DNA of 64,000 nucleotides from Goodfellowiella coeruleoviolacea (lineage in GTDB: Bacteria > Actinomycetota > Actinomycetes > Mycobacteriales > Pseudonocardiaceae), in contig NZ_JAMTCK010000004.1 of NCBI RefSeq assembly GCF_024171785.1, positions 372,001 to 436,000 of the forward strand. The letters are read 5' to 3'. Position 1 is the stretch's first letter, and the number at the start of each line of letters is the position of its first letter. Of this stretch, positions 36,119-45,311 are shown piece after piece. The notes under the pieces were generated by a model. That model was not told where the DNA came from and ran no database searches. It saw nothing but the letters and a program-made list of their open reading frames with translations. Position numbers and translations under genes: made by a program.

Positions 36119-37054
36119 GTGAAACTCAGGGTCTTCACCGAGCCCCAGCAGGGGGCCAGCTACGACGATCTGCTCCGCATGGCGCGCTGTGCGGAGGACG
36201 CCGGCTACGACGCGTTCTTCCGGTCCGACCACTACCTGAAGATGGGGTCGGTGAGCGGGCTGCCCGGCCCGACCGACGCGTGGACCACCCTGGCCGGGTT
36301 GGCCAGGGAAACCTCGCGGATCCGCCTCGGCACCTTGATGACCGCGGCGACCTTCCGCCACCCGGGCCCGCTGGCGATCAGCGTGGCCCAGGTCGACCAG
36401 ATGTCCGGCGGCCGGGTGGAGTTCGGCTTCGGCAGCGGGTGGTACGAGGAGGAGCACCAGGCCTACGGGCTTCCGTTCCCCGCGCTGGGTGAGCGCTTCG
36501 AGCGCTACGCCGAGCAGCTGGAGATCATCACCGGGCTGTGGGAGACCCCGGTCGGCAAGACCTTCTCCTTCACCGGCAAGCACTACCAGCTCACCGACTC
36601 GCCGGCGCTGCCGAAGCCGGCGCAGAGCCCTCGGCCGCCGGTGCTGATCGGTGGGCACGGGCTCAAGCGCACGCCGGCGCTGGCGGCGCGGTTCGCCGAC
36701 GAGTTCAACCTGCCGTTCAGCTCGCTGGACTCGGCGCTGGCCCAGTTCGAGCGGGTCGAGCGGGCCTGCCAGGAGATCAACCGCGACCCCGCCGAGATCG
36801 TCCGCTCGGTCGCCCTGGTGATCTGCGTGGGCCGGGACGAGGCCGAGGTGGCCAGGCGGGCCGGGGCGATCGGCCGGGAGGTCGACGAGCTGCGGACCAA
36901 CGGCCTGGCCGGCACCCCGGCCGAGGTGGTCGACAAGCTCGGCACCTGGCGCGAGCGCACCGGCATCGCCCGGGTCTACCTGCAGGCGCTCGACCTGTCC
37001 GACCTGGACCACGTCGAGCTGATTGCCGCCGAGGTGGCCCCGCAGCTGGGCTGA
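36119..37054 (+). CDS. F420-dependent LLM-class oxidoreductase
   Basis: 311 residues from GTG at 36119; a -10-like TAGATT at 36107-36112 suggests a leaderless mRNA. Luciferase-like (beta/alpha)8 barrel with the family stretches YDAFFRSDHYL, LGTLMTAATFRHPGPLA, DQMSGGRVEFGFGSGWYEEE and GVPARPL-like GLAGTPAEVVDKL near the end. The subgroup is the F420-dependent oxidoreductases common in actinomycetes (TIGR03560-like). It passes hydride between F420 and an unknown substrate. It is convergent with a small regulator gene. Confidence 0.88.
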   Translation: MKLRVFTEPQQGASYDDLLRMARCAEDAGYDAFFRSDHYLKMGSVSGLPGPTDAWTTLAGLARETSRIRLGTLMTAATFRHPGPLAISVAQVDQMSGGRVEFGFGSGWYEEEHQAYGLPFPALGERFERYAEQLEIITGLWETPVGKTFSFTGKHYQLTDSPALPKPAQSPRPPVLIGGHGLKRTPALAARFADEFNLPFSSLDSALAQFERVERACQEINRDPAEIVRSVALVICVGRDEAEVARRAGAIGREVDELRTNGLAGTPAEVVDKLGTWRERTGIARVYLQALDLSDLDHVELIAAEVAPQLG

Positions 37055-37082
37055 GGCGGGGTGGCCGCCCCACCCGGCGGCG

Positions 37083-37592
37083 TCACCGCAGCTGGCCGGC
37101 GATGTCGGCCGAGGCGGTGAGCAGCACCAGGGTGGGGATCAGTGCCGCGGGGCGGATGCGGTAGCTGCCCCGCTTGTCCTGCTCCACCACGCCGGCGCTG
37201 GTCAGCGACTTGAGGTGGTGGTAGAGCTGGCCCGGCGAGCCCAGTCCGGCGGCGGCCTGCAGTGCCGCCGCCGGCTGCGGTCCCTCGGTGGCCAGCAGCC
37301 GCACCACGGTCACCCGCACCTGGTGGCCGAGCGCGGCCAGCACGTCGATGCGGGGAAGATCCGGCAGCGCGAGCACCGCGCCCGGCTCCACGCTGATCCG
37401 CCACTCCAGCTCGTAGGGGTGGCGCACCTGACCCTGGTAGCCGAGCTGGCCGAGCGGCTCGTCCGGCAGCCCGGCGGGCCGCTGCTGCTGGCCGTCGGCC
37501 GGTTCTCGGCGGCCCTCCAGCGCGGCCACCCGGCGCTCCAACTCCGCGACCCGGCCGGCCAGGTCCGGCTGATCGGCTGTCTCCTCGGTCAT
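37083..37592 (-). CDS. ArsR-like winged-helix regulator
   Basis: The ATG at 37592 gives 169 residues; a longer frame begins at 37619. The N-terminus has a coiled-coil-like stretch DLAGRVAELERRVAALEGR. The winged helix follows: DVLAALGHQVRVTVVRLL, AAALQAAAGLGSPGQLYHHL and KSLTSAGVVEQDKRGSYRI. The C-terminus has a short hydrophobic segment (LIPTLVLLTASADI). ArsR-type proteins repress transcription and release DNA on ligand binding, but no metal-binding cysteines are present. The target is not apparent. Confidence 0.8.
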   Translation of the reverse strand: MTEETADQPDLAGRVAELERRVAALEGRREPADGQQQRPAGLPDEPLGQLGYQGQVRHPYELEWRISVEPGAVLALPDLPRIDVLAALGHQVRVTVVRLLATEGPQPAAALQAAAGLGSPGQLYHHLKSLTSAGVVEQDKRGSYRIRPAALIPTLVLLTASADIAGQLR

Positions 37593-37683
37593 GGGCCAAG
37601 CATGCCCGGCGCGGCCCACCCGCCGTAGCCACCGCCCCGCTGGCTGGTCGGCTGGTCCGCGCCGCGGGCCTGGCCGCGCCGGC

Positions 37684-38814
37684 TCAGCCGGTGAGGGCGG
37701 TGGCGAGGCGGTCCAGCCAGGCCGGGTCGGCCAGGGCGTGCTGGATCAGCAGGGCCAGGGGCATGGCGTCGGCCTGGGTGTCCTGGTCGATGCCGTCGAC
37801 CAGGACCACGCCCACGCCGACGCGCCCGTCCGCCCAGCGCACGCTGTAGGCGAGGTTGAGCACGCCGGGCAGGGAGCCGCCCTTGAAGCCGATGCCGAGC
37901 ACCCCGGGCGGCAGTGGGCCGTTCTCCCGCGCCTGGCGTTCCAGGTGGTCCCGGGCGACGGGCACGGCCCCGTGCGGGGTGAACGAACCGCTGGCCAGGG
38001 CCGAGTGGATGGCGGCGAGGTCGCGGGCGCTGCCCTTGCCGTGTTGCCGGGCCCAGGGGAGCTGGCCGGTGTAGTCGGGGACCTGGGACACCCGTTCGGT
38101 GAGTTCGCGCTGCAGGTCGGGGTCGGACATGGCCTGCCTGGCCAGCCGGTCGCCGACGGCCCGGCGGACGCTGGCCGGGGCGCCTGGCCGGGGAGCGCGC
38201 TCGGGCAGGATCAGCAGGATCACCTCGCCGAGCAGGGACCGCAGGTCGGGGTCGCGCCATCCGGCGCGGTGCGCCGCCCGCCGCAGCACGGGGTCGCCGA
38301 GCAGGTCGCGCAGGTAGTCGGTGGCGGCGTTGTCGCTGTAGGTGATCATGGCGTGCGCCAGCTGGTCCACGCTGACCCGGTGCTCGGGGTCGGTGGCGAC
38401 GACCCCGTTGTTCGGCACGCCCAGGGCGGCCAGCGCGTGGCCGTGCGCGCCGCCGTCGAAGCCCGGGTAGTACGCCTCCCAGTCGCCCACGCGCACCTGC
38501 TGGTCCGGGTCGAGCCGGCCCTCGGTGACGGCGGTGGCGTAGCCGGCCAGGTGCACCACCTTGATGGTGGAGGCGAGCACGTGGTCGGCGGTGGCCCGGT
38601 GGGCGATCCGGCCGCCGGAGCCGTTGTCGACCACCACGGCCGCGTGGTCGCGGTGCCGCCGCAGCCAGTCCAGCCAGCCCTGCTCGGTGCCGGTGTCCGG
38701 CGCCGGTGGTGCGGCGGCGGCGACCGGGGCGTGGCCGAGCAGGGTGGGACCGAGCAGGGTGGCCGATCCGGCGGCGGCCGTGGCCGCGAGCAGGCGGCGT
38801 CGGGACAGGCGCAT
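37684..38814 (-). CDS. Tat-exported class A beta-lactamase-fold serine hydrolase
   Basis: 376 residues. The twin-arginine signal SRRRLLAATAAAG is followed by an Ala-rich export region. The penicillin-binding fold motifs are all visible: Ser82-x-x-Lys85 in ASTIKV, Ser160-Asp161-Asn162 in YSDNAATDYL, and KGG in FKGGSLPG near residue 300. The omega-loop Glu166 motif (ExxLN) typical of true class A enzymes is not clear, so a carboxypeptidase or another hydrolase is as likely as penicillin breakdown. Periplasmic or exported, near the cell wall. Confidence 0.85.
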   Translation of the reverse strand: MRLSRRRLLAATAAAGSATLLGPTLLGHAPVAAAAPPAPDTGTEQGWLDWLRRHRDHAAVVVDNGSGGRIAHRATADHVLASTIKVVHLAGYATAVTEGRLDPDQQVRVGDWEAYYPGFDGGAHGHALAALGVPNNGVVATDPEHRVSVDQLAHAMITYSDNAATDYLRDLLGDPVLRRAAHRAGWRDPDLRSLLGEVILLILPERAPRPGAPASVRRAVGDRLARQAMSDPDLQRELTERVSQVPDYTGQLPWARQHGKGSARDLAAIHSALASGSFTPHGAVPVARDHLERQARENGPLPPGVLGIGFKGGSLPGVLNLAYSVRWADGRVGVGVVLVDGIDQDTQADAMPLALLIQHALADPAWLDRLATALTG

Positions 38815-38890
38815 GGCTCCACTCCTCCAGTAGAACGGATTTCCGGAATACTAGAGGAGTGGAGGGTGGTCCGGGTTCGGTTCGGCGGCG

Positions 38891-39625
38891 TCAGTTCCGC
38901 AGCGCGAAGGTGACGCCGGGGCTGCTCGGCTCCGGCCGGTCCAGCCAGCGGTCGGTCACCGGCAGGTGGCCGTCCAGCGCCGCCAGCACGGCCTCGGTGG
39001 CCAGGGGCAGCACCTCGGCCACGGACACGTCGCGGCCCAGCTCAGCCGACAGCGAGGTCACGCCGGCGTCCCGGATGCCGCACGGCACGATCCGGTCGAA
39101 CTGGGTCAGGTCGGCGTCGCAGTTGATCTCGAACCCGTGCATGGTCACGCCACGCTGCACGCGGATGCCGATCGCCGCGATCTTGCGCTCGACGCCGTGG
39201 TCGTCGGCGGGCAGCCACACCCCGCTGCGCCCCTCGACCCGCCCGGTCTTCACCCCGAGCTGGTCGCACACGGCGATCAGGGCCTCTTCCAGCCGGCGCA
39301 CGTAGTTGACCACGTCCACCGGTTCGGCCAGCCCGATGATGGGGTAGCCGACCAGCTGGCCGGGGCCGTGCCAGGTGATCTTGCCGCCCCGGTCCACGTC
39401 GATGACCGGGGTGCCGTCGGTGGGTCGCTCGTCGTCGCTGGTCCGGCGGCCGGCCGTGTACACGGCCGGGTGTTCCAGCAGCAGCAGGGTGTCCGGGCCG
39501 TCCCCGTCCGCCCGCGCCCGCACCAGTTCCCGTTGCAGGTCCCAGGCGGCGCGGTAGTCGATGGTGCCAAGACGGCGCACGTCAACAGGGGTGTCAGCGG
39601 CACGGCAGGAGGAGTCAGCGGTCAC
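38891..39625 (-). CDS. lipB: Lipoyl(octanoyl) transferase
   Basis: 244 residues. LipB moves octanoate from acyl carrier protein to the lipoyl domains of E2 proteins. Family motifs: [33 protein letters not shown], the catalytic Lys in [11 protein letters not shown] and the acyl-accepting Cys in [14 protein letters not shown]. It is followed by accessory genes and then, about 10 kb away on the same strand, by lipA. Upstream is a PAP2 gene, with a 17-bp repeat array between them. Confidence 0.97.
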   Translation of the reverse strand: MTADSSCRAADTPVDVRRLGTIDYRAAWDLQRELVRARADGDGPDTLLLLEHPAVYTAGRRTSDDERPTDGTPVIDVDRGGKITWHGPGQLVGYPIIGLAEPVDVVNYVRRLEEALIAVCDQLGVKTGRVEGRSGVWLPADDHGVERKIAAIGIRVQRGVTMHGFEINCDADLTQFDRIVPCGIRDAGVTSLSAELGRDVSVAEVLPLATEAVLAALDGHLPVTDRWLDRPEPSSPGVTFALRN

Positions 39626-39680
39626 GGCTCGACCCTACGCTCCTGCTCCACATCGGCACGGCCGCGGCGGTGTCACGCCC

Positions 39681-39748
39681 GGCACAGATCAGCTCCCGGC
39701 ACAGGTCAGCTCCTGGCACAGGTCAGCTCCTGGCACAGGTCAGCGCCG
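39681..39748. repeat. Four 17-bp repeats across the PAP2 stop codon
   Basis: Units lie at 39681, 39698, 39715 and 39732, consensus GGCACAGGTCAGCTCCT. The TCA at 39740-39742 in the fourth unit is the stop codon of the minus-strand PAP2 gene. Each junction makes a small dyad CCT-GGCAC-AGG. The array fills the spacer towards the lipB start. Confidence 0.9.
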
Positions 39749-40474
39749 CGGGGGTTGCCCCGGACGCGGCTCCGCCTGCCCCGACCGGTCCCCGCCCGAC
39801 TCGACCCGCCCCGTCCCGCTCGGAACCGACTGGGGCTGACCCGACCGGGACTGGCCCGACTGGGTCTGGCCGACCGGGAGCAGCCCCAGGGCGGTCGCGG
39901 CCAGCAGTCCGACACCGACCACCCCGAGCGTGGCACCCACCACATCGGTCGGCCAGTGCATGCCCAGCACGACCCGGCTGACCGCGACCACCACCACGGC
40001 CAGGCCGGCCAGCAGCACCGCCACCCGCAGCCAGCGCCGGGCCAGCCAGGCGGTCAGCACCACGGCGGTCACCGCGACCGCGGTCGTGGCCGTGGTGTGG
40101 CCACTGGGGTAGGCCCACACCGGGAAGCTGATCGGCCGGGTGCGCTGGAAGCCGTAGCGGGTCAGCATCACCAGCCCCCAACAGCTGCCGAGCAGCACCC
40201 CGGCCCGCACCAGCAGGCCGGCCAGCCGGGGCCGGCCACCGCGCAGCGCCCGCAGCGCCGCCACGGCCAGCAGGAACAGGCCCAGCCAGGCCAGGCCCGG
40301 ACTGAGCACCAGGCTGACCGGGGCCGCCGCCGCGCGCACCACGCCGGGCAGCCCGCCGGCCAGTTCGGCGACCACCACGTCGATCCGGGGCGCCCGGTCG
40401 TCCACGGCCAGGCCCAGCACGACGAAGGCCGCCACCAGGACCAGGCCGAGCGCGCCAACCAGCAGGCGGCTCAC
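39740..40474 (-). CDS. PAP2-family membrane phosphatase
   Basis: A GTG at 40474 gives 244 residues, starting three bases after the previous gene's stop. Five to six membrane helices. The acid phosphatase motifs are RYGFQRTRP (motif 1), YPSGHTT (motif 2) and SRVVLGMHWPTDVVGA (motif 3), so the enzyme is probably active on a lipid phosphate, with the site facing outwards. The last 45 residues are a Gln/Ser/Gly-rich tail with loose repeats. It follows a TIGR01777 gene and may be translated with it. Confidence 0.88.
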   Translation of the reverse strand: MSRLLVGALGLVLVAAFVVLGLAVDDRAPRIDVVVAELAGGLPGVVRAAAAPVSLVLSPGLAWLGLFLLAVAALRALRGGRPRLAGLLVRAGVLLGSCWGLVMLTRYGFQRTRPISFPVWAYPSGHTTATTAVAVTAVVLTAWLARRWLRVAVLLAGLAVVVVAVSRVVLGMHWPTDVVGATLGVVGVGLLAATALGLLPVGQTQSGQSRSGQPQSVPSGTGRVESGGDRSGQAEPRPGQPPRR

Positions 40475-40475
40475 C

Positions 40476-41366
40476 TCAGGTCCCGACCAGCTCGGCGAGC
40501 GCGGCGGCCAGGGCCGGGTGCTGGAACTGGAAGCCGTGGTGCTGCAGCGCCGCCGGCACGGCCCGCTGGCCGACCAGCACCCCCTCGTCGGCGAACTCAC
40601 CCAGGGCCAGCCGCAGCACGGGCGCGGGCACCACCCACGGGGCCGGCCGGTGCAGCGCCCGGCTCATCGCCCTGGTGAACTCGGCGTTGGTGACCGGTGC
40701 CGGCGCGGTCAGGTTGACCGGACCGGCCACCCCCGGCTGTTCCAGCACGAACCGGATCGCCCCGATCTCGTCGTCCAGCGAGATCCACGGGAAGTACTGC
40801 GCGCCGCTGCCCAGCCGGCCGCCGAGCAGCGCGCCGAACAGCGGCCGGAGCCGGCCGAGCAGCCCGCCGGCCGGGCCGAGCACCAGGCCGGTGCGCAGCA
40901 GCACCACGCGCACGCCGGCGGCGGCCGCCGCACCGGTCGCGGCCTCCCACTCGCGGACCAGGTCGGCGAGGAAACCCCGGCCGGCCGGGAACCGCTCGTC
41001 CACCACCTCGTCGCCGGTGTCGCCGTAGTAGCCCACGGCCGAGGCGTTCACCAGCGTGGGCACCCCGTGCTCGACCACGGCCGCGGCCAGCACCTCGGTG
41101 GGCACCGTGCGGCTGTCCAGCAGCAGCTGCTTGCGGGCCTGGGTCCAGCGCCGGTCGCCGACACCCGCGCCGCACAGGTTGACCACGGCCCGCGCCCTGT
41201 CCAGCGCGCCCGGCTGGATGCGCCCGGCCGGCGGGTCCCAGCCGCGTTCGTCAGGCGCGTGCGGCCGGCGTCTGACCAGCCGGACGACCTCGTGCCCAGC
41301 CGACCGCAACAGCGGAACCAGACTGGAGCCGATCTGCCCGGACGACCCGGCCACCACCACGCGCAT
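40476..41366 (-). CDS. TIGR01777-family NAD-dependent epimerase/dehydratase-like protein
   Basis: The ATG at 41366 gives 296 residues; a start six codons upstream is possible. The N-terminal Rossmann motif is VVVAGSSGQIGSSL. Family stretches include AVVNLCGAGVGDRRW, LVNASAVGYYGD and FPWISLDDEIGAIRFVL, and the DUF1731-like C-terminus ends HHGFQFQHPALAAAL. The function is unknown; the gene sits next to the E2 and lipB genes in M. tuberculosis (Rv2216) as here. Confidence 0.9.
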   Translation of the reverse strand: MRVVVAGSSGQIGSSLVPLLRSAGHEVVRLVRRRPHAPDERGWDPPAGRIQPGALDRARAVVNLCGAGVGDRRWTQARKQLLLDSRTVPTEVLAAAVVEHGVPTLVNASAVGYYGDTGDEVVDERFPAGRGFLADLVREWEAATGAAAAAGVRVVLLRTGLVLGPAGGLLGRLRPLFGALLGGRLGSGAQYFPWISLDDEIGAIRFVLEQPGVAGPVNLTAPAPVTNAEFTRAMSRALHRPAPWVVPAPVLRLALGEFADEGVLVGQRAVPAALQHHGFQFQHPALAAALAELVGT

Positions 41367-41424
41367 ACCTTGATCGTGCGGCATCCGGCCGGAAAATGCA
41401 CTGGTGGCCGTGGTGGCTGGCCCG

Positions 41425-41474
41425 AAAAGACCAGGGGCCCGCCACGTGGTCCGCGGCAGGCCCCCACCGGTCTT
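41425..41474 (-). terminator. Terminator after the E2 gene
   Basis: AAGACC (41427-41432) pairs with GGTCTT (41469-41474), continued by a GGGGCC/GGCCCC stem inside. On the minus strand a run of four T follows. It lies about 45 bp past the E2 stop and separates it from the TIGR01777 gene. Confidence 0.75.
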
Positions 41475-41517
41475 CGAGCCGCGCGTGGCGGCCCCGGTTC
41501 ACCGGGAAGCGGTCACA

Positions 41518-43272
41518 TCACAGGCCCAGGTCGGCCTCGAACGCGCCCTCCTCCAGCCGGTTCTTGATCGTGGTGAGGAAGCGGCCCGCGTCCGCGCCGT
41601 CCACCAGCCGGTGGTCGTAGGTCAGCGGCAGGTAGACCATGGAGCGGATGGCGATGGTGTCGTCGCCGTTCTCGTCGGTCACCACCACCGGGCGCTTCTT
41701 CACGATGCCCGCGCCCAGGATGCCCACCTGCGGCTGCACGATGATCGGCGTGTCGAACAGTGCGCCGTTGCTGCCCAGGTTGGTCAGCGAGAACGTGCCG
41801 CCGGCCAGCTCGTCCGGGGTGACCTTGTTCGCCCGCGCCCTGGCGGCCAGGTCGGCGATCTTGTGCGCCAGGCCGGCCAGGTTGAGGTCGCCGGCGTTGT
41901 GGATCACCGCGTTGAGCAGGCCGCGCTCGGTGTCGATGGCGATGCCCAGGTGCTCGGCCGCGTGGTAGGTGACCTCCTGGGCCTCCTCGTTGATCGACGC
42001 GTTGAGCTTGGGGTGCTGCTTGAGCGCCTCCACCGTGGCCTTGGCGAAGAACGGCAGGAAGGTCAGCTTCACGCCTTCCCGCTGCTCGAAGGCGGCCTTG
42101 GCGCGCTGGCGCAGCCGGGCGATCTTGGTGACGTCCACCTCGATCACCTGGGTCAGCTGCGCGGACACGGCCAGCGACTCGCGGGTGCGCTTGGCCACGA
42201 TCTGGCGCAGGCGCGGCATCTTCTCGGTCTTGCCGCGCAGCGCCTTGGCCTCGGCCGAGGGCTCCACCGACGGTGCGGCGGGCCGCTGCGCCGCGGCGGG
42301 GGCCGGGGCGGCCGGCGCGGGCGCCTTCTTGGCCTCGACCGCGGCGAGCACGTCCTGCTTGCGGATCCGACCGCCCACGCCGGTGCCCTTGAGCGTGGCC
42401 AGGTCGATGCCGTGCTCCGCGGCCAGCTTGCGCACCAGCGGGGTCACGTACGGGCCCTCACCCTCGGCGGCCTTGGCCTGCGGTGCGGCCGGCGCCTGGG
42501 CGGCCGGAGCCGGGGCAGCCGGAGCCGGGGCAGCCGGGGCGGCGGGCGCCGGGGCGGGCGCGGGCTGCGCCGGTGCGGCCGGGGCCTGCGCGGCCGGAGC
42601 CGGGGCGGCCGGAGCCGGGGCAGCCGGGGCGGCGGGCGCCGGGGCGGGCGCGGCCGAGGCGTCGCCGATCACGGCCAGCTGGCCGCCGACCTCCACGGTG
42701 GCGTCCTCGTCCGCGGTGATCTCCAGCAGGGTGCCGGCCACCGGCGAGGGGATCTCGGTGTCGACCTTGTCGGTGGACACCTCCAGCAGCGGCTCGTCCA
42801 CCTCGACGGTGTCGCCGACCTGCTTGAGCCACCGGGTGACGGTGCCCTCGGTGACGCTCTCACCCAGCGCGGGCATGGTCACCGGGGTGCCGCTGGCCGC
42901 GCCGGTCGAGGGCGCGGCGGCCGGGGCGGGCTGGGCTGGGGCGGGCTGGGCCGGCTGCTCGGGCGCGGAGGCCTGCGGCTGCTCGGCCGCGGCCTGGGCG
43001 CCGCCGCCACCCGCCGGGGCAGCGCCGCCGCCGGGCTCGTCACCGATGACGGCGAGTTCTCCACCCACCTCGACGGTGTCGTCCTCCTGGGCGACGATGC
43101 GCTGCAGGTACCCCGCCGCGGGCGAGGGGATCTCGGTGTCGACCTTGTCGGTGGACACTTCGAGCAGCGGCTCGTCCACCTCGACCCGGTCACCTTCCTG
43201 CTTCAACCACCGGGTGACGGTGCCCTCGGTCACGCTCTCGCCGAGTGCCGGCATCTGGACGGAGAAGGCCAT
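41518..43272 (-). CDS. sucB: 2-oxoacid dehydrogenase E2 (dihydrolipoamide acyltransferase), two lipoyl domains
   Basis: 584 residues. Two lipoyl domains, with the lipoylated lysines in [12 protein letters not shown] at Lys43 and Lys169, are joined by Ala/Pro-rich linkers. The linker at about residues 205-270 is coded by near-identical short DNA repeats. Then come the subunit-binding domain ([16 protein letters not shown], about 280-315) and the acyltransferase domain with the catalytic His-x3-Asp-Gly in [10 protein letters not shown]. In actinobacteria this gene (named sucB or dlaT) serves the pyruvate dehydrogenase complex, and the E3 gene is directly upstream. It needs LipA and LipB, both in this window. 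Confidence 0.95.
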   Translation of the reverse strand: MAFSVQMPALGESVTEGTVTRWLKQEGDRVEVDEPLLEVSTDKVDTEIPSPAAGYLQRIVAQEDDTVEVGGELAVIGDEPGGGAAPAGGGGAQAAAEQPQASAPEQPAQPAPAQPAPAAAPSTGAASGTPVTMPALGESVTEGTVTRWLKQVGDTVEVDEPLLEVSTDKVDTEIPSPVAGTLLEITADEDATVEVGGQLAVIGDASAAPAPAPAAPAAPAPAAPAPAAQAPAAPAQPAPAPAPAAPAAPAPAAPAPAAQAPAAPQAKAAEGEGPYVTPLVRKLAAEHGIDLATLKGTGVGGRIRKQDVLAAVEAKKAPAPAAPAPAAAQRPAAPSVEPSAEAKALRGKTEKMPRLRQIVAKRTRESLAVSAQLTQVIEVDVTKIARLRQRAKAAFEQREGVKLTFLPFFAKATVEALKQHPKLNASINEEAQEVTYHAAEHLGIAIDTERGLLNAVIHNAGDLNLAGLAHKIADLAARARANKVTPDELAGGTFSLTNLGSNGALFDTPIIVQPQVGILGAGIVKKRPVVVTDENGDDTIAIRSMVYLPLTYDHRLVDGADAGRFLTTIKNRLEEGAFEADLGL

Positions 43273-43325
43273 CGTTCGCTGACTCCTCAGTACTTATCGC
43301 TCGCTTGGCTGACTTGGTGCCGACG

Positions 43326-44696
43326 TCAGCCGTGCACGTGCAGGGGCTTGCCGGCCAGGGCGAGGTGCGCCTCGCCAAGCGCTTCGGACTGTGTTGGGTG
43401 GGCGTGGATCAACGGTGCCACGTCCTCTGGGAACGCCTCCCAGTTGTAGATCAACTGTGCCTCGCCGATCAGCTCGCCAACGCGCTCGCCGACCAGGTGC
43501 ACACCGACAACCGGGCCGTCTGGCGCCTTGACCAGCTTGACCCCGCCGGCGGTCTTGAGAATCTGGCTCTTGCCGTTGCCGGCAAGGCTGTAGACGTAGG
43601 TCTCGGCCGCCCCGTACTTCTCCTTGGCGGCTGCCTCGGTCAGGCCGACCGAGGCGACCTCGGGCTTGCAGTAGGTGATCCGCGGGATGCCCGCCTCGTC
43701 GATCACCTTCGGGTTCAGGCCGGCGATCTCCTCGGCCACGAAGATGCCCTGCTGGAACCCGCGGTGCGCGAGCTGCAGGCCAGGCACCAGGTCGCCCACG
43801 GCGTACACGCCGGGCAGGTTGGTGCGCAGCCGCTCGTCGGTGATGACGAACCCGCGCTCGATGCGGACCCCGGCCTCCTCGTAGCCGTGGCCGGCGCTGT
43901 TGGGGCCCCGGCCCACCGCGACCAGCAGCACGTCCGCGTCCAGCTGCTCGCCGGACTCCAGCGAGACGGTCACGCCGCTGTCGGTCTGGGTGGCGCCGGT
44001 GAACCGCACCCCGGTCTTGTAGGCGATGCCGCGCCGCCGGAACGCCCGCTCCAGCTGCTTGGACGCCCACTCGTCCTCGTTGGGCACCAGCCTGGGCAGG
44101 GCCTCCACAATGGTCACCTCGGCGCCGAAGGACCGCCACACGCTGGCGAACTCCACGCCGATGACCCCGCCGCCGAGCACGACCACCTTCTCGGGCACGA
44201 AGTCCAGGGTCAGCGCCTGGTCGCTGGTGATGATCCGGCCGCCGATCTCCAGACCGGGCAGGCTGCGCGCGTAGGAACCGGTGGCCAGCACCACGTTCTT
44301 GCCGATGTAGCGGTCGCCGTCGACCTCGACCACGTTGGGCGCCACGAACGTGCCGGTGCCCGCCACCGTGGTCACCTTGTTGGCCTTGAACAGGCCCTGG
44401 ATGCCCTTGTACAGGCCGGCGACCACACCGTCCTTGTAGGACTGGACCCCGGCGATGTCGATGCCCTCCAGGGAACTCTTCACCCCGAACTGGTCGCCCT
44501 CGCGCGCGGTGTCCGCGACCTCGGCGGCGTGCAGCAGCGCCTTGGTCGGGATGCAGCCGCGGTGCAGGCAGGTGCCGCCGAGCTTGTCCTTCTCCACCAG
44601 GACGACGGACAGGCCCAGCTCGGCCGCGCGAAAGGCGCAGGCGTAGCCGCCCGAGCCGCCGCCGAGGATGACCAGGTCGGCGGAGGTGTCGGTCAC
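43326..44696 (-). CDS. lpdA: Dihydrolipoyl dehydrogenase (E3)
   Basis: 456 residues. The FAD motif is VILGGGSGGYACA, the redox disulfide GGTCLHRGCIPTKAL (Cys43-Cys48), the NAD motif VVVLGGGVIGVEFA, and the C-terminal interface His-Glu-type motif HAHPTQSEALGEA. It reoxidises the dihydrolipoyl group of the E2 protein encoded 53 bp downstream, so the two form an operon. Upstream lies a divergent small conserved gene. Confidence 0.97.
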   Translation of the reverse strand: MTDTSADLVILGGGSGGYACAFRAAELGLSVVLVEKDKLGGTCLHRGCIPTKALLHAAEVADTAREGDQFGVKSSLEGIDIAGVQSYKDGVVAGLYKGIQGLFKANKVTTVAGTGTFVAPNVVEVDGDRYIGKNVVLATGSYARSLPGLEIGGRIITSDQALTLDFVPEKVVVLGGGVIGVEFASVWRSFGAEVTIVEALPRLVPNEDEWASKQLERAFRRRGIAYKTGVRFTGATQTDSGVTVSLESGEQLDADVLLVAVGRGPNSAGHGYEEAGVRIERGFVITDERLRTNLPGVYAVGDLVPGLQLAHRGFQQGIFVAEEIAGLNPKVIDEAGIPRITYCKPEVASVGLTEAAAKEKYGAAETYVYSLAGNGKSQILKTAGGVKLVKAPDGPVVGVHLVGERVGELIGEAQLIYNWEAFPEDVAPLIHAHPTQSEALGEAHLALAGKPLHVHG

Positions 44697-44920
44697 GAGT
44701 CTCTCCTAGTGGGAGGCATCGATTGGTTCACGTGTTTCGGGCCGTTCACGCCGGTGGACGCGTGGCCAGCTGCCATCTTGTCACCACAAGTGGTGAGCTG
44801 GCGAAGCGGGCCGGGACGTCCGTACTCCTGACCACCGGGTAATACCCCTACCGGTACGGGCTGAACACGGGGAGTGGTCGAGCTGGCACGATCGAAACAG
44901 CCGAGACGAGGAGGAGCCAG

Positions 44921-45268
44921 GTGGGGCTGTTTGATCGTTTTCGCAGGAAGCAGCGGCCGGGCCAGCTGCGTTCGGCCACCTCGCACGACACCACGCACCT
45001 GGAGCAGTGGACCGCGGCCAGGCGGGGGGTGGAGGCGTTCGTCGAGCCGCGCACCACGGTGACGGAAACCACTGTGGTGCTCGTCGCCCACGACGGGGAG
45101 TGGACCAGACGCCGGATCGACGGCCCGGACGCGGCCCGCCGGCTTGGCCACAAGCTGGGCATTCCCGTCTACGACGTGGGCCTGGTCGGCTACCCGCAGC
45201 GGATGCGCGACTACACCGCGCGCAAACGCGCGGCCGAGCGGCGCGAGCGGGGCAAGGACACCGTCTGA
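44921..45268 (+). CDS. Small conserved actinobacterial protein
   Basis: 115 residues from GTG at 44921 behind GAGGAGGAG. The N-terminus MGLFDRFRRKQRPGQLR is basic; the middle HLEQWTAARRGVEAFVEPRT and TTVVLVAHDGEWTRRRI is followed by HKLGIPVYDVGLVGYPQRMRD split over residues 78-97, and a highly charged C-terminus. No catalytic motif is visible. Homologues lie between lpd and pepA in other actinomycetes; the function is unknown. Confidence 0.85.
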   Translation: MGLFDRFRRKQRPGQLRSATSHDTTHLEQWTAARRGVEAFVEPRTTVTETTVVLVAHDGEWTRRRIDGPDAARRLGHKLGIPVYDVGLVGYPQRMRDYTARKRAAERRERGKDTV

Positions 45269-45311
45269 GACGCCCCGCGCGCGCCGCGGCCGAGCCGGCG
45301 GACCGGGTGGG

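Noticed and set aside
42480-42660. Repeats in the E2 gene as part of the intergenic repeat family
   Set aside because: They encode the usual Ala/Pro linker between lipoyl and binding domains and have no CC-N5-GG phasing.
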